From contig QBML01000003.1 in the NCBI GenBank assembly GCA_003242085.1, forward strand, positions 158,501 through 222,500: a stretch of 64,000 nt of DNA. The letters are read 5' to 3'. Below are positions 35,634 through 43,566 of this stretch, piece after piece. This DNA is from Pseudanabaena frigida. GTDB lineage: Bacteria; Cyanobacteriota; Cyanobacteriia; Pseudanabaenales; Pseudanabaenaceae. Every line of letters begins with the position of its first letter. The stretch's first letter is position 1. The notes below the pieces were generated by a model. It made no database searches and was not told the origin of the DNA. It saw nothing but the letters and a program-made list of their open reading frames with translations. A program made the position numbers and the translations under genes.

Positions 35634-37442
35634 ATGTCTTTATCTCTAGTGGCTTTGAAGATTTTTGCTCCTGCGATCGCTAAAACTCTATTGGAGTCGT
35701 TTCATATTGAAACTAAACTACTGAATGCGGTCTTAGAAGAGGTAATAGACAATACGAGTGAAGGTATTGTGAGTTCTGTAGAAGCAAAAAAAGCTTTATC
35801 GAAAAATATCGATCAAATTGCGAAACAACTTGCAAATGATATCAAGCCTTTATTTGAGCGAGAGGCTAAGAGTTTACAGGGAGAGACTAAGAACGCCATT
35901 GTGATTTCGGTGGCGGAGACTTTGATTAAGGCGAGATTATCTTCGGATACTTTGGCGGAGATGAATTTTGATGTGGTGCAGCTTAAGGATTATTTGTTGG
36001 CGGTTTATCCAGAAGTATTAATTGGTTTTTCTGATAGTGAAAAGTCTTTGTATCGGCAGGTAGTTGGTTTAGCAAGTCATAGGTTGATTGCTTCGGCGGC
36101 ACAGATGGAAGGCTTTGCTTTGAGTGCGGCGGCGATGACTTTACAGAGACTTGACGAGGTGTTGAAGCAATTGGCGATCGCTCGCGAATTGGCGAATCAA
36201 GCAGCAGATACGTTTGCGAAAAATTATCGGCGTAAGGTTCAGGAAAAGCTGGATAAGTTGGAATCTTTTGGATTGAAAGAGATCAATAGATTAACGGATA
36301 AGCAAAGCCTGAGTATGGCTTACATCAATCTATCGGCGAATTGTCCTCATGATAGGGATGAGGATCGAAAATCGGCTTTGATGTTGAGAGGAGACGATCG
36401 CCTTGAGCATGAGTTAGGTAAGTATGAGTTTGGGAATCAGTCGAGAAAGGTTGATGAGGCGATTTATAATTGTCGGAGGTTGGTGATTCGGGGGAGTGCG
36501 GGGGCTGGGAAAAGTACGTTGTTGCAATGGATTGCGGTACGGGCTGCAACTGGGACTTTTACGGATAAGTTACAAGATTGGAATTGCAAGATTCCTTTCT
36601 TTATTCGCTTGCGGGATGTGGCAGATCAGAGCTTTCCTGCACCAGAGGAGTTTACTAAATTTATTGCTAAGAACTTTACGGATCGGATGCCTGAAGGTTG
36701 GGTGCATCAATATCTTAATCGTGGACAGGCGCTAGTTTTGATTGATGGTGTGGATGAGTTGCCAAGAAAGAAAAGAGAAGATTTTTTTGAGTCGCTCAAG
36801 GATTTGGTCAGTGACTTTCAGGAGGCGACTTTTATTGTGACTTCGCGTCCTTCTGGGTTGAAAGATCAACAAGGTGAAGAATGGCAAGAGTGGGAAGAGT
36901 GGGTTAAAGAAAATAATTTTGCGACTTGGACATTGGAGCCGATGAGCATCGCGAATATTGAGGAGTTTGTGAAGCGTTGGCATGATGCTTTGCCTCCCTC
37001 TGACGGTGAAGATCTGGCGCAAATGGCGACAAATTTAAAAAATCAGTTACGTCAACGTCCCGAATTACGGAGATTGGCGGCGACTCCTTTACTTTGTGCG
37101 ATGATTTGCGCTTTGCACCACGAGCGCAAAGAGAATTTGCCGAGTGAAAGGATCAAACTTTACGAAAAATGCATTGATATGTTGCTAGATCAACGGGATA
37201 GGGGGCGCGAAATCAAACTCGAGCTTGATGAAACCTATCCGAATGGATTGAGCGAATCGCAAAAGCTCGCATTAATTCAAGGATTAGCATTGAAGTTTAT
37301 GCGGGGCAATCTCTCGGCTTTAGAAGCAGATCGCGTTGATGAGCATTTTCAAAAGGAATTGAGAAATACTAATTTACCAAAAGCGATTACAGGTAAGCAG
37401 ATCCGCGATCTTTTTGTGGAGCGCTCTGGTCTATTGAGGTAA
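35634..37442 (+). CDS. NACHT-domain (NLR-like) protein, N-terminal fragment ended by an in-frame stop
   Basis: The 602-residue fragment has an all-helical N-terminal domain (about 1-270), then a NACHT ATPase: RGSAGAGKSTLLQWIAVRA (Walker A), LVLIDGVDELPRKKRE (Walker B), VTSRPSGL (sensor) and LRRLAATPLLCAMICALH. Translation stops at TAA 37440-37442 after FVERSGLLR. The same frame continues without a shift as PAVKQIDFAHRTFQEYLAA, the conserved segment that normally follows a NACHT domain, into the LRR fragment. The likely ancestral codon is GAA (R-E-P in relatives, by memory). A point nonsense mutation best explains this. NACHT-LRR proteins act as defence or signalling switches; this one is probably inactive unless the stop is read through. 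Confidence 0.88.
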   Translation: MSLSLVALKIFAPAIAKTLLESFHIETKLLNAVLEEVIDNTSEGIVSSVEAKKALSKNIDQIAKQLANDIKPLFEREAKSLQGETKNAIVISVAETLIKARLSSDTLAEMNFDVVQLKDYLLAVYPEVLIGFSDSEKSLYRQVVGLASHRLIASAAQMEGFALSAAAMTLQRLDEVLKQLAIARELANQAADTFAKNYRRKVQEKLDKLESFGLKEINRLTDKQSLSMAYINLSANCPHDRDEDRKSALMLRGDDRLEHELGKYEFGNQSRKVDEAIYNCRRLVIRGSAGAGKSTLLQWIAVRAATGTFTDKLQDWNCKIPFFIRLRDVADQSFPAPEEFTKFIAKNFTDRMPEGWVHQYLNRGQALVLIDGVDELPRKKREDFFESLKDLVSDFQEATFIVTSRPSGLKDQQGEEWQEWEEWVKENNFATWTLEPMSIANIEEFVKRWHDALPPSDGEDLAQMATNLKNQLRQRPELRRLAATPLLCAMICALHHERKENLPSERIKLYEKCIDMLLDQRDRGREIKLELDETYPNGLSESQKLALIQGLALKFMRGNLSALEADRVDEHFQKELRNTNLPKAITGKQIRDLFVERSGLLR

Positions 37443-38903
37443 CCTGCGGTTAAGCAAATTGATTTTGCCCATCGTACTTTTCAGGAATATCTAGCAGCAA
37501 ATGCGGCAGTGGATGATGATTGTCTGGATGAGTTATTGACTCATGTGACGGACGATCAGTGGCGTGAGTCGATTATTTTGACTGCGGGTTTGGCGCGTCC
37601 CAAAGAACGGGTGAAGTTGTTAGATGAATTGATTAATTGTGGTAATAGTGATCCTGACAAAAAGCAATATTTACATTTATTGGCTGTCGCCTGTCTAGAA
37701 ACTGCTGCAACTGTTGACCCAGCAATACGCGAAAAGGTTTTAACCTGTGCGACAGCGCTACTGCCTCCTAAAGATGATGACGAAGTACCAATGTTTGCGG
37801 CGGTGGGTAATGAGATCATCCCACTACTCAAATATAAACCTCACTATTCGGCTGAAGAAGCTTGTCGGTGTATTAAGGTTTTGGTGCAGCTTGGCAACAG
37901 CACGGCAATGTTGATGCTGGTGGACTATGCCAAAGCTCAATTTAAGTACGCAAATTATCAAATAGGGAAAGCGATCGGCAAGGGATGGGATGTATTTGAA
38001 CAAAAATCCTATATTTCTCAAGTCCTCACTCAGCTAAATAGTTTGGATTTGAAAAGTACGCAAGTAATGGATTTATCTCCCTTAAGTGTTCTCACTCAGC
38101 TAAATAGTTTAGATTTGAGAGTTACGCAAGTAATGGATTTATCTCCTTTAAGTGTTCTCACTCAGCTAAAAGAATTGTATTTGAGAAGCACACAAGTGAC
38201 GGACTTATCTCCTTTGAGTGTTCTCACTCAACTAAATATTTTGTATTTGGGCAATACGCAAGTAAGGGACTTATCTCCTTTGAGTGTTCTGACTCAGCTA
38301 AATAGTTTGGATTTGAGCGACACGCAAGTAAGGGACTTATCTTCTTTGAGTGTTCTGACTCAGCTAAATAGTTTGTATTTGAGCAACACGCAAGTAACGG
38401 ACTTAGCTCCCTTGAGTGCTCTCACTCAGTTAAATAGTTTGGATTTGAGAAACACGCAAGTAACGGACTTATCTCCTTTGAGTGTTCTCACTCAACTAAA
38501 TATTTTGTATTTGGGCAATACGCAAGTAAGGGACTTATCTCCTTTTAGTGTTCTCACTCAGCTAAATAGTTTGGATTTGAGCGACACGCAAGTAAGGGAC
38601 TTATCTCCTTTTAGTGTTCTCACTCAGCTAAAAGAATTGTATTTGAGAAACACGCAAGTAACGGACTTATCTCCCTTGAGTGTTCTCACTCAGTTAAATA
38701 GTTTGGATTTGAGCGACACGCAAGTAACGGACTTATCTCCCTTGAGTGTTCTCACTCAGCTAAATAGTTTGGATTTGAGAAATACGCAAGTAACGGACTT
38801 ACTAGTGCTAAAACAGCTAAATAAACTTATAATCTATACAGATAGCAAAGAGAAATCAGAATTGTGGCGTTCTCAAGGAATGCATGTGGGACTAATATCT
38901 TGA
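37443..38903 (+). CDS. C-terminal LRR part of the interrupted NACHT protein
   Basis: In-frame continuation of the NACHT gene after TAA 37440-37442. Residues begin PAVKQIDFAHRTFQEYLAA, then a helical linker of about 170 residues, then twelve 22-residue LRRs of the SDS22-like type (LTQLNSLDLSDTQVRDLSPLSV spacing) and a short cap ending HVGLIS. If translated independently it would need GTG 37509, with no ribosome site; I regard it as the detached sensor half. The linker and LRRs show no further stop or frameshift, so the break is recent or the array is still maintained. Confidence 0.85.
   Translation, partial: PAVKQIDFAHRTFQEYLAANAAVDDDCLDELLTHVTDDQWRESIILTAGLARPKERVKLLDELINCGNSDPDKKQYLHLLAVACLETAATVDPAIREKVLTCATALLPPKDDDEVPMFAAVGNEIIPLLKYKPHYSAEEACRCIKVLVQLGNSTAMLMLVDYAKAQFKYANYQIGKAIGKGWDVFEQKSYISQVLTQLNSLDLKSTQVMDLSPLSVLTQLNSLDLRVTQVMDLSPLSVLTQLKELYLRSTQVTDLSPLSVLTQLNILYLGNTQVRDLSPLSVLTQLNSLDLSDTQVRDLSSLSVLTQLNSLYLSNTQVTDLAPLSALTQLNSLDLRNTQVTDLSPLSVLTQLNILYLGNTQVRDLSPFSVLTQLNSLDLSDTQVRDLSPFSVLTQLKELYLRNTQVTDLSPLSVLTQLNSLDLSDTQVTDLSPLSVLTQLNSLDLRNTQVTDLLVLKQLNKLIIYTDSKEKSELWRSQGMHVGLIS
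38025..38816 (+). repeat. Array of twelve 66-bp in-frame LRR repeats
   Basis: Units start at 38025 and recur every 66 bp, each beginning CTCACTCAGCTAAATAG or near variants. Each codes for 22 residues with consensus LTQLNSLDL..TQV.DLSPLSV. DNA identity between units is very high, and larger blocks recur: units 3-5 and 8-10 share the NILYLGN and NSLDLSD order. The variation falls on the exposed residues after LxL. This indicates recent expansion and shuffling within the array. Confidence 0.95.
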
Positions 38904-38945
38904 TGCTTTTGTAAGCGAGCGTTCTCAACTCTGACAAGATGTTGT

Positions 38946-39487
38946 AAAAGGCGATCCATTTCTGTATTAATAAACTTTTGATGTTTGAGGCGATTATTTT
39001 TGTCTACAAGGCTCTGTTAGCGATCGCGATTGATGATGACAAAAGGCGATCTGCTCCAAACAAATAAAGCTTATAATTGGCATAACTCAGAGTTAATTCA
39101 TTAACACTTAAACCTATGCTGCAACTCCAAGAACGATACATTGCCAACGCTCAAATTGACCCCGAAGAACAAGAGATTTTAGAAGCGTTTGAAAGCGATC
39201 ACCTAACTCGAACAGCAAACTGGCAGGAAGAATTAGAGCAACATAAACAAATCGCGTCTGCGACCTTTGCCCAAAACAATACAATCAACATCTCTGTTTC
39301 CGAGAAAGACCTGCGATCGCTACAAAAACGTGCATTAGCAGAAGGAATTCCCTATCCATTATTTATCTCCAGCATCCTACATAAATTTATTGAAGGTAAG
39401 TTAGTAGAAATTTCTTGACCGCGCTTGATGATGACAAAAGGCGATCACCTTTTTCTGCCTTATCTAACGTTTGATGTTTGAGGCGAT
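38946..39487. repeat. Repeats bracketing the orphan CopG-type antitoxin
   Basis: A 50-bp element at 38946-38994 (AAAAGGCGATC...TTTGATGTTTGAGGCGAT) recurs at 39436-39487, with identical ends and a diverged centre. A second element at 39001-39051 shares 43/49 bp with 25753-25801, and its end recurs at 39420-39446 (26/27 bp). All copies lie outside the 39116-39418 gene. Confidence 0.6.
39116..39418 (+). CDS. CopG/BrnA-type antitoxin, apparently orphan
   Basis: A 100-residue protein. The C-terminal half (INISVSEKDLRSLQKRALAEG, then IPYPLFISSILHKF) is the ribbon-helix-helix-like antitoxin core seen with BrnT or RelE-type toxins. The N-terminal half is an acidic helical stretch (about 5-50). No toxin follows before the repeat at 39420; the next genes are the separate MntA/HepT pair. 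It may be a leftover antitoxin or a trans-acting one. Confidence 0.72.
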   Translation: MLQLQERYIANAQIDPEEQEILEAFESDHLTRTANWQEELEQHKQIASATFAQNNTINISVSEKDLRSLQKRALAEGIPYPLFISSILHKFIEGKLVEIS

Positions 39488-39565
39488 CGCTGATCTTGAA
39501 AGCAATATGCGATCGCGCGTATGATATAGATAACTGTGTAAGCGTGACAGGATTTTTAGAGGTGA

Positions 39566-39871
39566 ATGATGCCTGTAAGTTCATTAAACAAAGAATATAT
39601 ATTGAATGAGTTACGCGATTTAAAGTTGGAACTACGCGATCGCTATAAAGTCACTAAGATTGGGGTCTTTGGCTCAGTTGCAAGAAATGAAGCAAACGAA
39701 GAAAGCGATATTGATATTGTTGTAGAAATGGAACCCAATATTTTAAAGCGCATTGGACTCAAAAAAGAGCTGGAAGCAAAGTTTGGCAAAGAAGTGGATG
39801 TAATTCGATATTGGTACGGGATGAATAAATACTTAAAGGCAAGAATTGAACGGGATGTAATTTATGTATGA
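39566..39871 (+). CDS. mntA: MNT-type nucleotidyltransferase antitoxin
   Basis: A 101-residue minimal nucleotidyltransferase. The signature GSVARNEANEESDIDIVVEM contains the GSx10DxD motif for metal and nucleotide. Such MntA proteins AMPylate a tyrosine of the HepT toxin to neutralise it. ATG 39566 and ATG 39569 are both possible; the GAGGTG site fits either. Its stop overlaps the HepT start by 8 bp. Confidence 0.9.
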   Translation: MMPVSSLNKEYILNELRDLKLELRDRYKVTKIGVFGSVARNEANEESDIDIVVEMEPNILKRIGLKKELEAKFGKEVDVIRYWYGMNKYLKARIERDVIYV

Positions 39872-40235
39872 TCGGACAATGCTCTTAGAGTTATTTCTCG
39901 AAATTGAAGAAGCTATTAGAAGAATTGAAAGAAGGTTCTCAGAAATCACTTCACCCGATGATTTTTTACGCGATGATAATGGACTCGATCGATTAGATGG
40001 AATTGCGATGATGTTAGTTGCAATCGGCGAGAATATTAGCAAGCTTGAAAAAATGATTAGCAAAAAAGCATTTGATCAGTATATCAATATTGAGTGGGCG
40101 AACATTACAGGACTAAGAAATATATTGGCTCACGACTATTTCAGTATTGATGCTTTTGAAGTTTATCAAATATGCTCTAGTGAAATAGTCATCCTTAAAG
40201 AAGCTATGCAAAAAATTCGTAATGACGTTTTTTAG
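39864..40235 (+). CDS. hepT: HepT-like HEPN-domain RNase toxin (DUF86)
   Basis: A 123-residue HEPN protein of the DUF86 type. The catalytic motif RNILAHDY matches Rx4HxY exactly. The Tyr is the AMPylation target of MntA in studied pairs. It is downstream of and overlapping mntA. The helix LDRLDGIAMMLVAIGENISKLEK is typical of the family. The pair is complete and probably functional. Confidence 0.92.
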   Translation: MYDRTMLLELFLEIEEAIRRIERRFSEITSPDDFLRDDNGLDRLDGIAMMLVAIGENISKLEKMISKKAFDQYINIEWANITGLRNILAHDYFSIDAFEVYQICSSEIVILKEAMQKIRNDVF

Positions 40236-40363
40236 CTCTGTCTTTACTTATCACAATAGACTTTATTAGCAATAGAACTGCTGAATATCTGTTAGGCTAA
40301 CATTAGGTCAGTGCTGCATTTAACAATTCACCTAAGTTATATCGTTTTTGGATTTTAAGGAGA

Positions 40364-42181
40364 ATGACAGCAAATTTTTGGGACATAGTACGTTACTTTA
40401 AACGCTATCGGACAATGGCGATCTGGAGCATTACAGGTTCCAGTTTATTTGAAATTATCGATCTCACCGTTCCCTATACCGTTGGACAGATCCTGAATGT
40501 ACTATCAGGGCGATCGCTCGATCGCGAAATCAATAGCTTTGTAATGTTCATGGCAGGGCTGTTCAGACACACTGCTAACCCAACAAGTTCATTAATCATT
40601 TTATCAGGCTTGATTTTTGTGGTGACTGTTATCCGTGCGCCAATACAGGTATGGGTAGCCAATAACTTTCATTGGGAAATTGCGCTCAGATCTCGTCGCG
40701 ATCAGACCCAAAAAGCAGTCGCCAAAATCTTGACTTTGCCCATTGAGTTTTACGATGAGAATAACGCGGGACGGATTGCGGGAAGAGTGGCGCGCGGTTT
40801 AGCCAATCACATGTGGTCATATCCCGAAATTGCAGGACAATTGATTCCCAAAGTTATCCGCATCCTCGGTATTTTTGTAATTATCTGCGCGATCGCATGG
40901 TGGATTTCCGCATTCTTCTTGGTTTCATTTATTTTGGTGCTATTGGGAAGTTTGCAAAAGCTGAAGGGACTAGTAAAGACTGAAGAAAATCTTGATGTGT
41001 ATCAGGAAAATACAGAAAGCCGCACTTCGGAAATCATTACCAATATCAAAACCGTTAAGGCTTTTGCCAACGAAGCTAAGGAATATAAACGCCAAAGTGA
41101 TCGCCTAGAACGTGAAGCAAAGGTATCGCTCTGGGGAATTCATATCGGCTATGTCAAACTGGGCATGGTACGCGATACAGTCCTAGAATCCTGTCAATTT
41201 GTCGTATTTGGCGCGGCGCTATTTGCCACCTTTGGCGGATATCTATCAATCGGGCATTTCATCACGATCGCTACTTTAGCAAGCATGGCATATTCCGAAA
41301 TCAAGCCGATTTGCTTGCTAGCAGAAGTGTTTGCGCGGCGCTATTCTTCGATGTTGCGCTTTCATGAGTTCATGAAACAAGCCAATGGACAGGATGCCGC
41401 GATCGCTCTCCATCCCGATACAAAATATCCTCAATATCGCTTTGATGGCAAAGTGGAATTTCGCAATCTCACCTTTGGCTACGATCGCGATCGCCCTGTT
41501 CTCGAAAAGATTCAATTCACCATCAATCCTTACGAAACTATTGCCCTAGTAGGAAAATCTGGTTCTGGCAAATCCACCTTAGTTAAACTCTTGTTCCGTT
41601 ACTTCGAGCCATCAAGTGGTGGCATTTTGATTGATGGGGAAAATATCACTGCACTCGATATCACTGGCTATCGCAAACGTCTAGCGATCGTCCATCAAGA
41701 GGTCGATATATTTAATGGAACCCTGATGGATAATCTCATGTACGGAAATCCAAAGGCGACTTTTGCTGAAGTCAAAGAAGCCTGTGCGATCGCCAGTGTC
41801 GAAGAGTTTCTCAGCCTGTTACCCGATGGATATAACACGATTGTCGGCGAGCGTGGCGTAAGACTCTCAGGCGGTCAGCGTCAGCGATTAGGCATTGCGA
41901 GGGCATTACTAGTTAATCCAGACATTCTCGTATTCGATGAGGCAACTTCTAGTCTTGATTATGAATCAGAGCGATCGATTCAACTTGCCATGCGACGCAT
42001 TCAGGGAACCCGCACCACGATTGTGATTGCTCACCGTCTTAGCACTGTACGCGAAGCCGATAAAATTGTGGTTTTAGATAAAGGACAAGTTGTGGAAATT
42101 GGTTCGCATCAACAACTTCTCGCTCAAGGCGGCATTTATCATCGCTTACATTCTCTACAAGAAACTGGAGAACTGCTATAA
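40364..42181 (+). CDS. ABC transporter, fused permease and ATPase
   Basis: A 605-residue half-transporter of the exporter type (MsbA/HlyB-like). The first 330 residues carry six membrane helices and the coupling segments. The ATPase part (about 360-600) has GKSGSGKSTLVKLLF (Walker A), VRLSGGQRQRLGIARAL (signature), ILVFDEATSSLD (Walker B) and the H-loop IVIAHRLSTV. The substrate is unknown; lipids, peptides or glycans are possible. It likely forms a homodimer since no second half is adjacent. A long inverted repeat follows at 42231. Confidence 0.93.
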   Translation: MTANFWDIVRYFKRYRTMAIWSITGSSLFEIIDLTVPYTVGQILNVLSGRSLDREINSFVMFMAGLFRHTANPTSSLIILSGLIFVVTVIRAPIQVWVANNFHWEIALRSRRDQTQKAVAKILTLPIEFYDENNAGRIAGRVARGLANHMWSYPEIAGQLIPKVIRILGIFVIICAIAWWISAFFLVSFILVLLGSLQKLKGLVKTEENLDVYQENTESRTSEIITNIKTVKAFANEAKEYKRQSDRLEREAKVSLWGIHIGYVKLGMVRDTVLESCQFVVFGAALFATFGGYLSIGHFITIATLASMAYSEIKPICLLAEVFARRYSSMLRFHEFMKQANGQDAAIALHPDTKYPQYRFDGKVEFRNLTFGYDRDRPVLEKIQFTINPYETIALVGKSGSGKSTLVKLLFRYFEPSSGGILIDGENITALDITGYRKRLAIVHQEVDIFNGTLMDNLMYGNPKATFAEVKEACAIASVEEFLSLLPDGYNTIVGERGVRLSGGQRQRLGIARALLVNPDILVFDEATSSLDYESERSIQLAMRRIQGTRTTIVIAHRLSTVREADKIVVLDKGQVVEIGSHQQLLAQGGIYHRLHSLQETGELL

Positions 42182-42230
42182 ACATCAAGATTGCGCCAGC
42201 CTAGGAAAAATGTTCCCCTAAGTTAACACT

Positions 42231-42276
42231 GGCTTCGACTCCGCTCAGCCAACGTTGGCTAAGCGGAGTCGAAGCC
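42231..42276. terminator. 46-bp near-perfect palindrome between the ABC gene and znuA
   Basis: 23-bp arms with one mismatch, no loop, core GCCAACGTTGGC. The outer GGCTTCGACT...AGTCGAAGCC is shared with 12184-12234. It stands between two convergent genes and can serve both as terminator. Confidence 0.8.
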
Positions 42277-42313
42277 ATAGGTACTTTAATTAACAGTAAG
42301 TCCCTAAGTTTAA

Positions 42314-43396
42314 TTAGTTTTTCAATTGAAAAGGATTATATTTACCACCCAATCCTTCCACAATCGTGCGAGTATTGGCAATTAACATTCCCGTATAGGT
42401 CTCAGCTTCACTTCCCTTAGCTCCTAGTCCATCAGCGTAGAGTTCGCGATCGCTAACCTTGACATTCGCCTCCTTCGCAACCGCAGTAATTAACTTAGGA
42501 TTAATCGATACCTCTGCAAAAATCGTTGGAACCTTGCTAGATTTAATCACCTCAACTAGCTCTTTAACCCTTGTGGGCGTTGGTTGTTCTTCAGTACTAA
42601 TTCCATTTAACGCACCTTCAACGGGAATACCATAAGCTTTAGCATAATAGCCAAGGGCATCGTGAGTAGTGACTAACTTACGCGAGGTTTCGGGAATTGT
42701 GGCGATTTGTGATTTGATCCAAGTATCAATTTGTTCTATTTCATTGGTAAGTTTGGCTGTGTTTTTGATATAGATTTCTGTGCGGTCAGGTCGGAGAGTG
42801 ATTAAGCTCTTGCTAATTGCTTGAGTGATTGTGACCCCATTCTGAGCATTGTTCCAAACATGAGGATCGGCTTCTTTAGTAACTTTATTCTCCTTTTTAT
42901 CTTCTTTCTCATGGGCACGATCGTCATCTGCAATCAGAGGGCTGGGCACGGCGACTTCATTAACAGCTATTTTGGGAGCTGTATTGGAACTCGATTGAAT
43001 TAATTTGATCAGGCTTGGCTCAAAGTTGTAGCCACCATAGAGAACTAGCTTGGCAGAGTCGATCGCTTTGCGGTCTTCGGGTTTTGGCTGATAGAGGTGT
43101 GGGTCAGTACCTGCTTCGATTAAGCATTTGAGTGCGATCGTATCGCCTGCAATTTGCTTGGCTAGATCGCAAGTAACGGAGTTGGTTGCGACAACTAGGG
43201 GTAGGTTTTCGGTTTTGTCGGTGGTGGTGTTTGGTGCTGTGTTGCTGGTGGTTGGAGTAGTTGTAGCTGTGGTATTGCAAGCAGTGATGCTAGTAGCGAT
43301 CGCAATTAATAAAGGCGCGATCGCTTTAATCCTCAAGCTTTTGTTGGAGGTTAGTCTTGAGGCTAGCGATGGTTTTGTAAATAATTTCCAAGCCAT
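42314..43396 (-). CDS. znuA: Zinc ABC transporter substrate-binding protein
   Basis: A 360-residue cluster 9 metal-binding lipoprotein. The N-terminal signal ends in a lipobox-like ITAC, followed by a Thr/Asn-rich linker. Metal ligands are suggested by TDPHLYQPKPED, ADPHVWNNAQ, TTHDALGYYAKAYGI and the C-terminal ADGLG. A charged loop (about 160-175, rich in His/Asp/Glu/Lys) resembles the zinc-chaperone loop of ZnuA, though it is poor in His. A perfect Zur box 19 bp before the start supports zinc over manganese. The permease and ATPase genes are not adjacent. Confidence 0.9.
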   Translation of the reverse strand: MAWKLFTKPSLASRLTSNKSLRIKAIAPLLIAIATSITACNTTATTTPTTSNTAPNTTTDKTENLPLVVATNSVTCDLAKQIAGDTIALKCLIEAGTDPHLYQPKPEDRKAIDSAKLVLYGGYNFEPSLIKLIQSSSNTAPKIAVNEVAVPSPLIADDDRAHEKEDKKENKVTKEADPHVWNNAQNGVTITQAISKSLITLRPDRTEIYIKNTAKLTNEIEQIDTWIKSQIATIPETSRKLVTTHDALGYYAKAYGIPVEGALNGISTEEQPTPTRVKELVEVIKSSKVPTIFAEVSINPKLITAVAKEANVKVSDRELYADGLGAKGSEAETYTGMLIANTRTIVEGLGGKYNPFQLKN

Positions 43397-43414
43397 TGTG
43401 GTAGCCCATAAAAA

Positions 43415-43429
43415 TGATAATCATTATCA
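43415..43429. promoter_or_regulatory. Zur box upstream of znuA
   Basis: TGATAAT-C-ATTATCA is a perfect 7-1-7 palindrome and matches the cyanobacterial Zur consensus. It lies 19 bp before the znuA start, where bound zinc-loaded Zur would block transcription or translation initiation. I found no second match in the window by eye. Confidence 0.85.
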
Positions 43430-43495
43430 TAATACTTTTAAGCAAAAAATGATGACATGCTCGAAAATTGCGTAGCGATCTCTTATAGCGCTTTA

Positions 43496-43566
43496 CGCTC
43501 GTAAAAAGCCCAAATAAGGAAGGAGGCGCGAAGCGCCTCCTTCCTTATTTGGGCTTTTTACGAGCG
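43496..43566. terminator. 71-bp palindrome with perfect 34-bp arms after the J-domain gene
   Basis: Arms 43496-43529 and 43533-43566 around a GAA loop, core GGCGC-GAA-GCGCC. The right arm includes the last three codons and stop of the J-domain gene (stop at 43558-43560), so coding sequence is mirrored outside the gene. The 16-mer ATAGCGCTTTACGCTC at 43485-43500 recurs at 48467-48482. Confidence 0.88.

Noticed and set aside
38025..38816. Regular 66-bp repeats that could be mistaken for a CRISPR or minisatellite array
   Set aside because: There are no unique spacers, the period is 22 codons in frame, and the product is a clear LRR.
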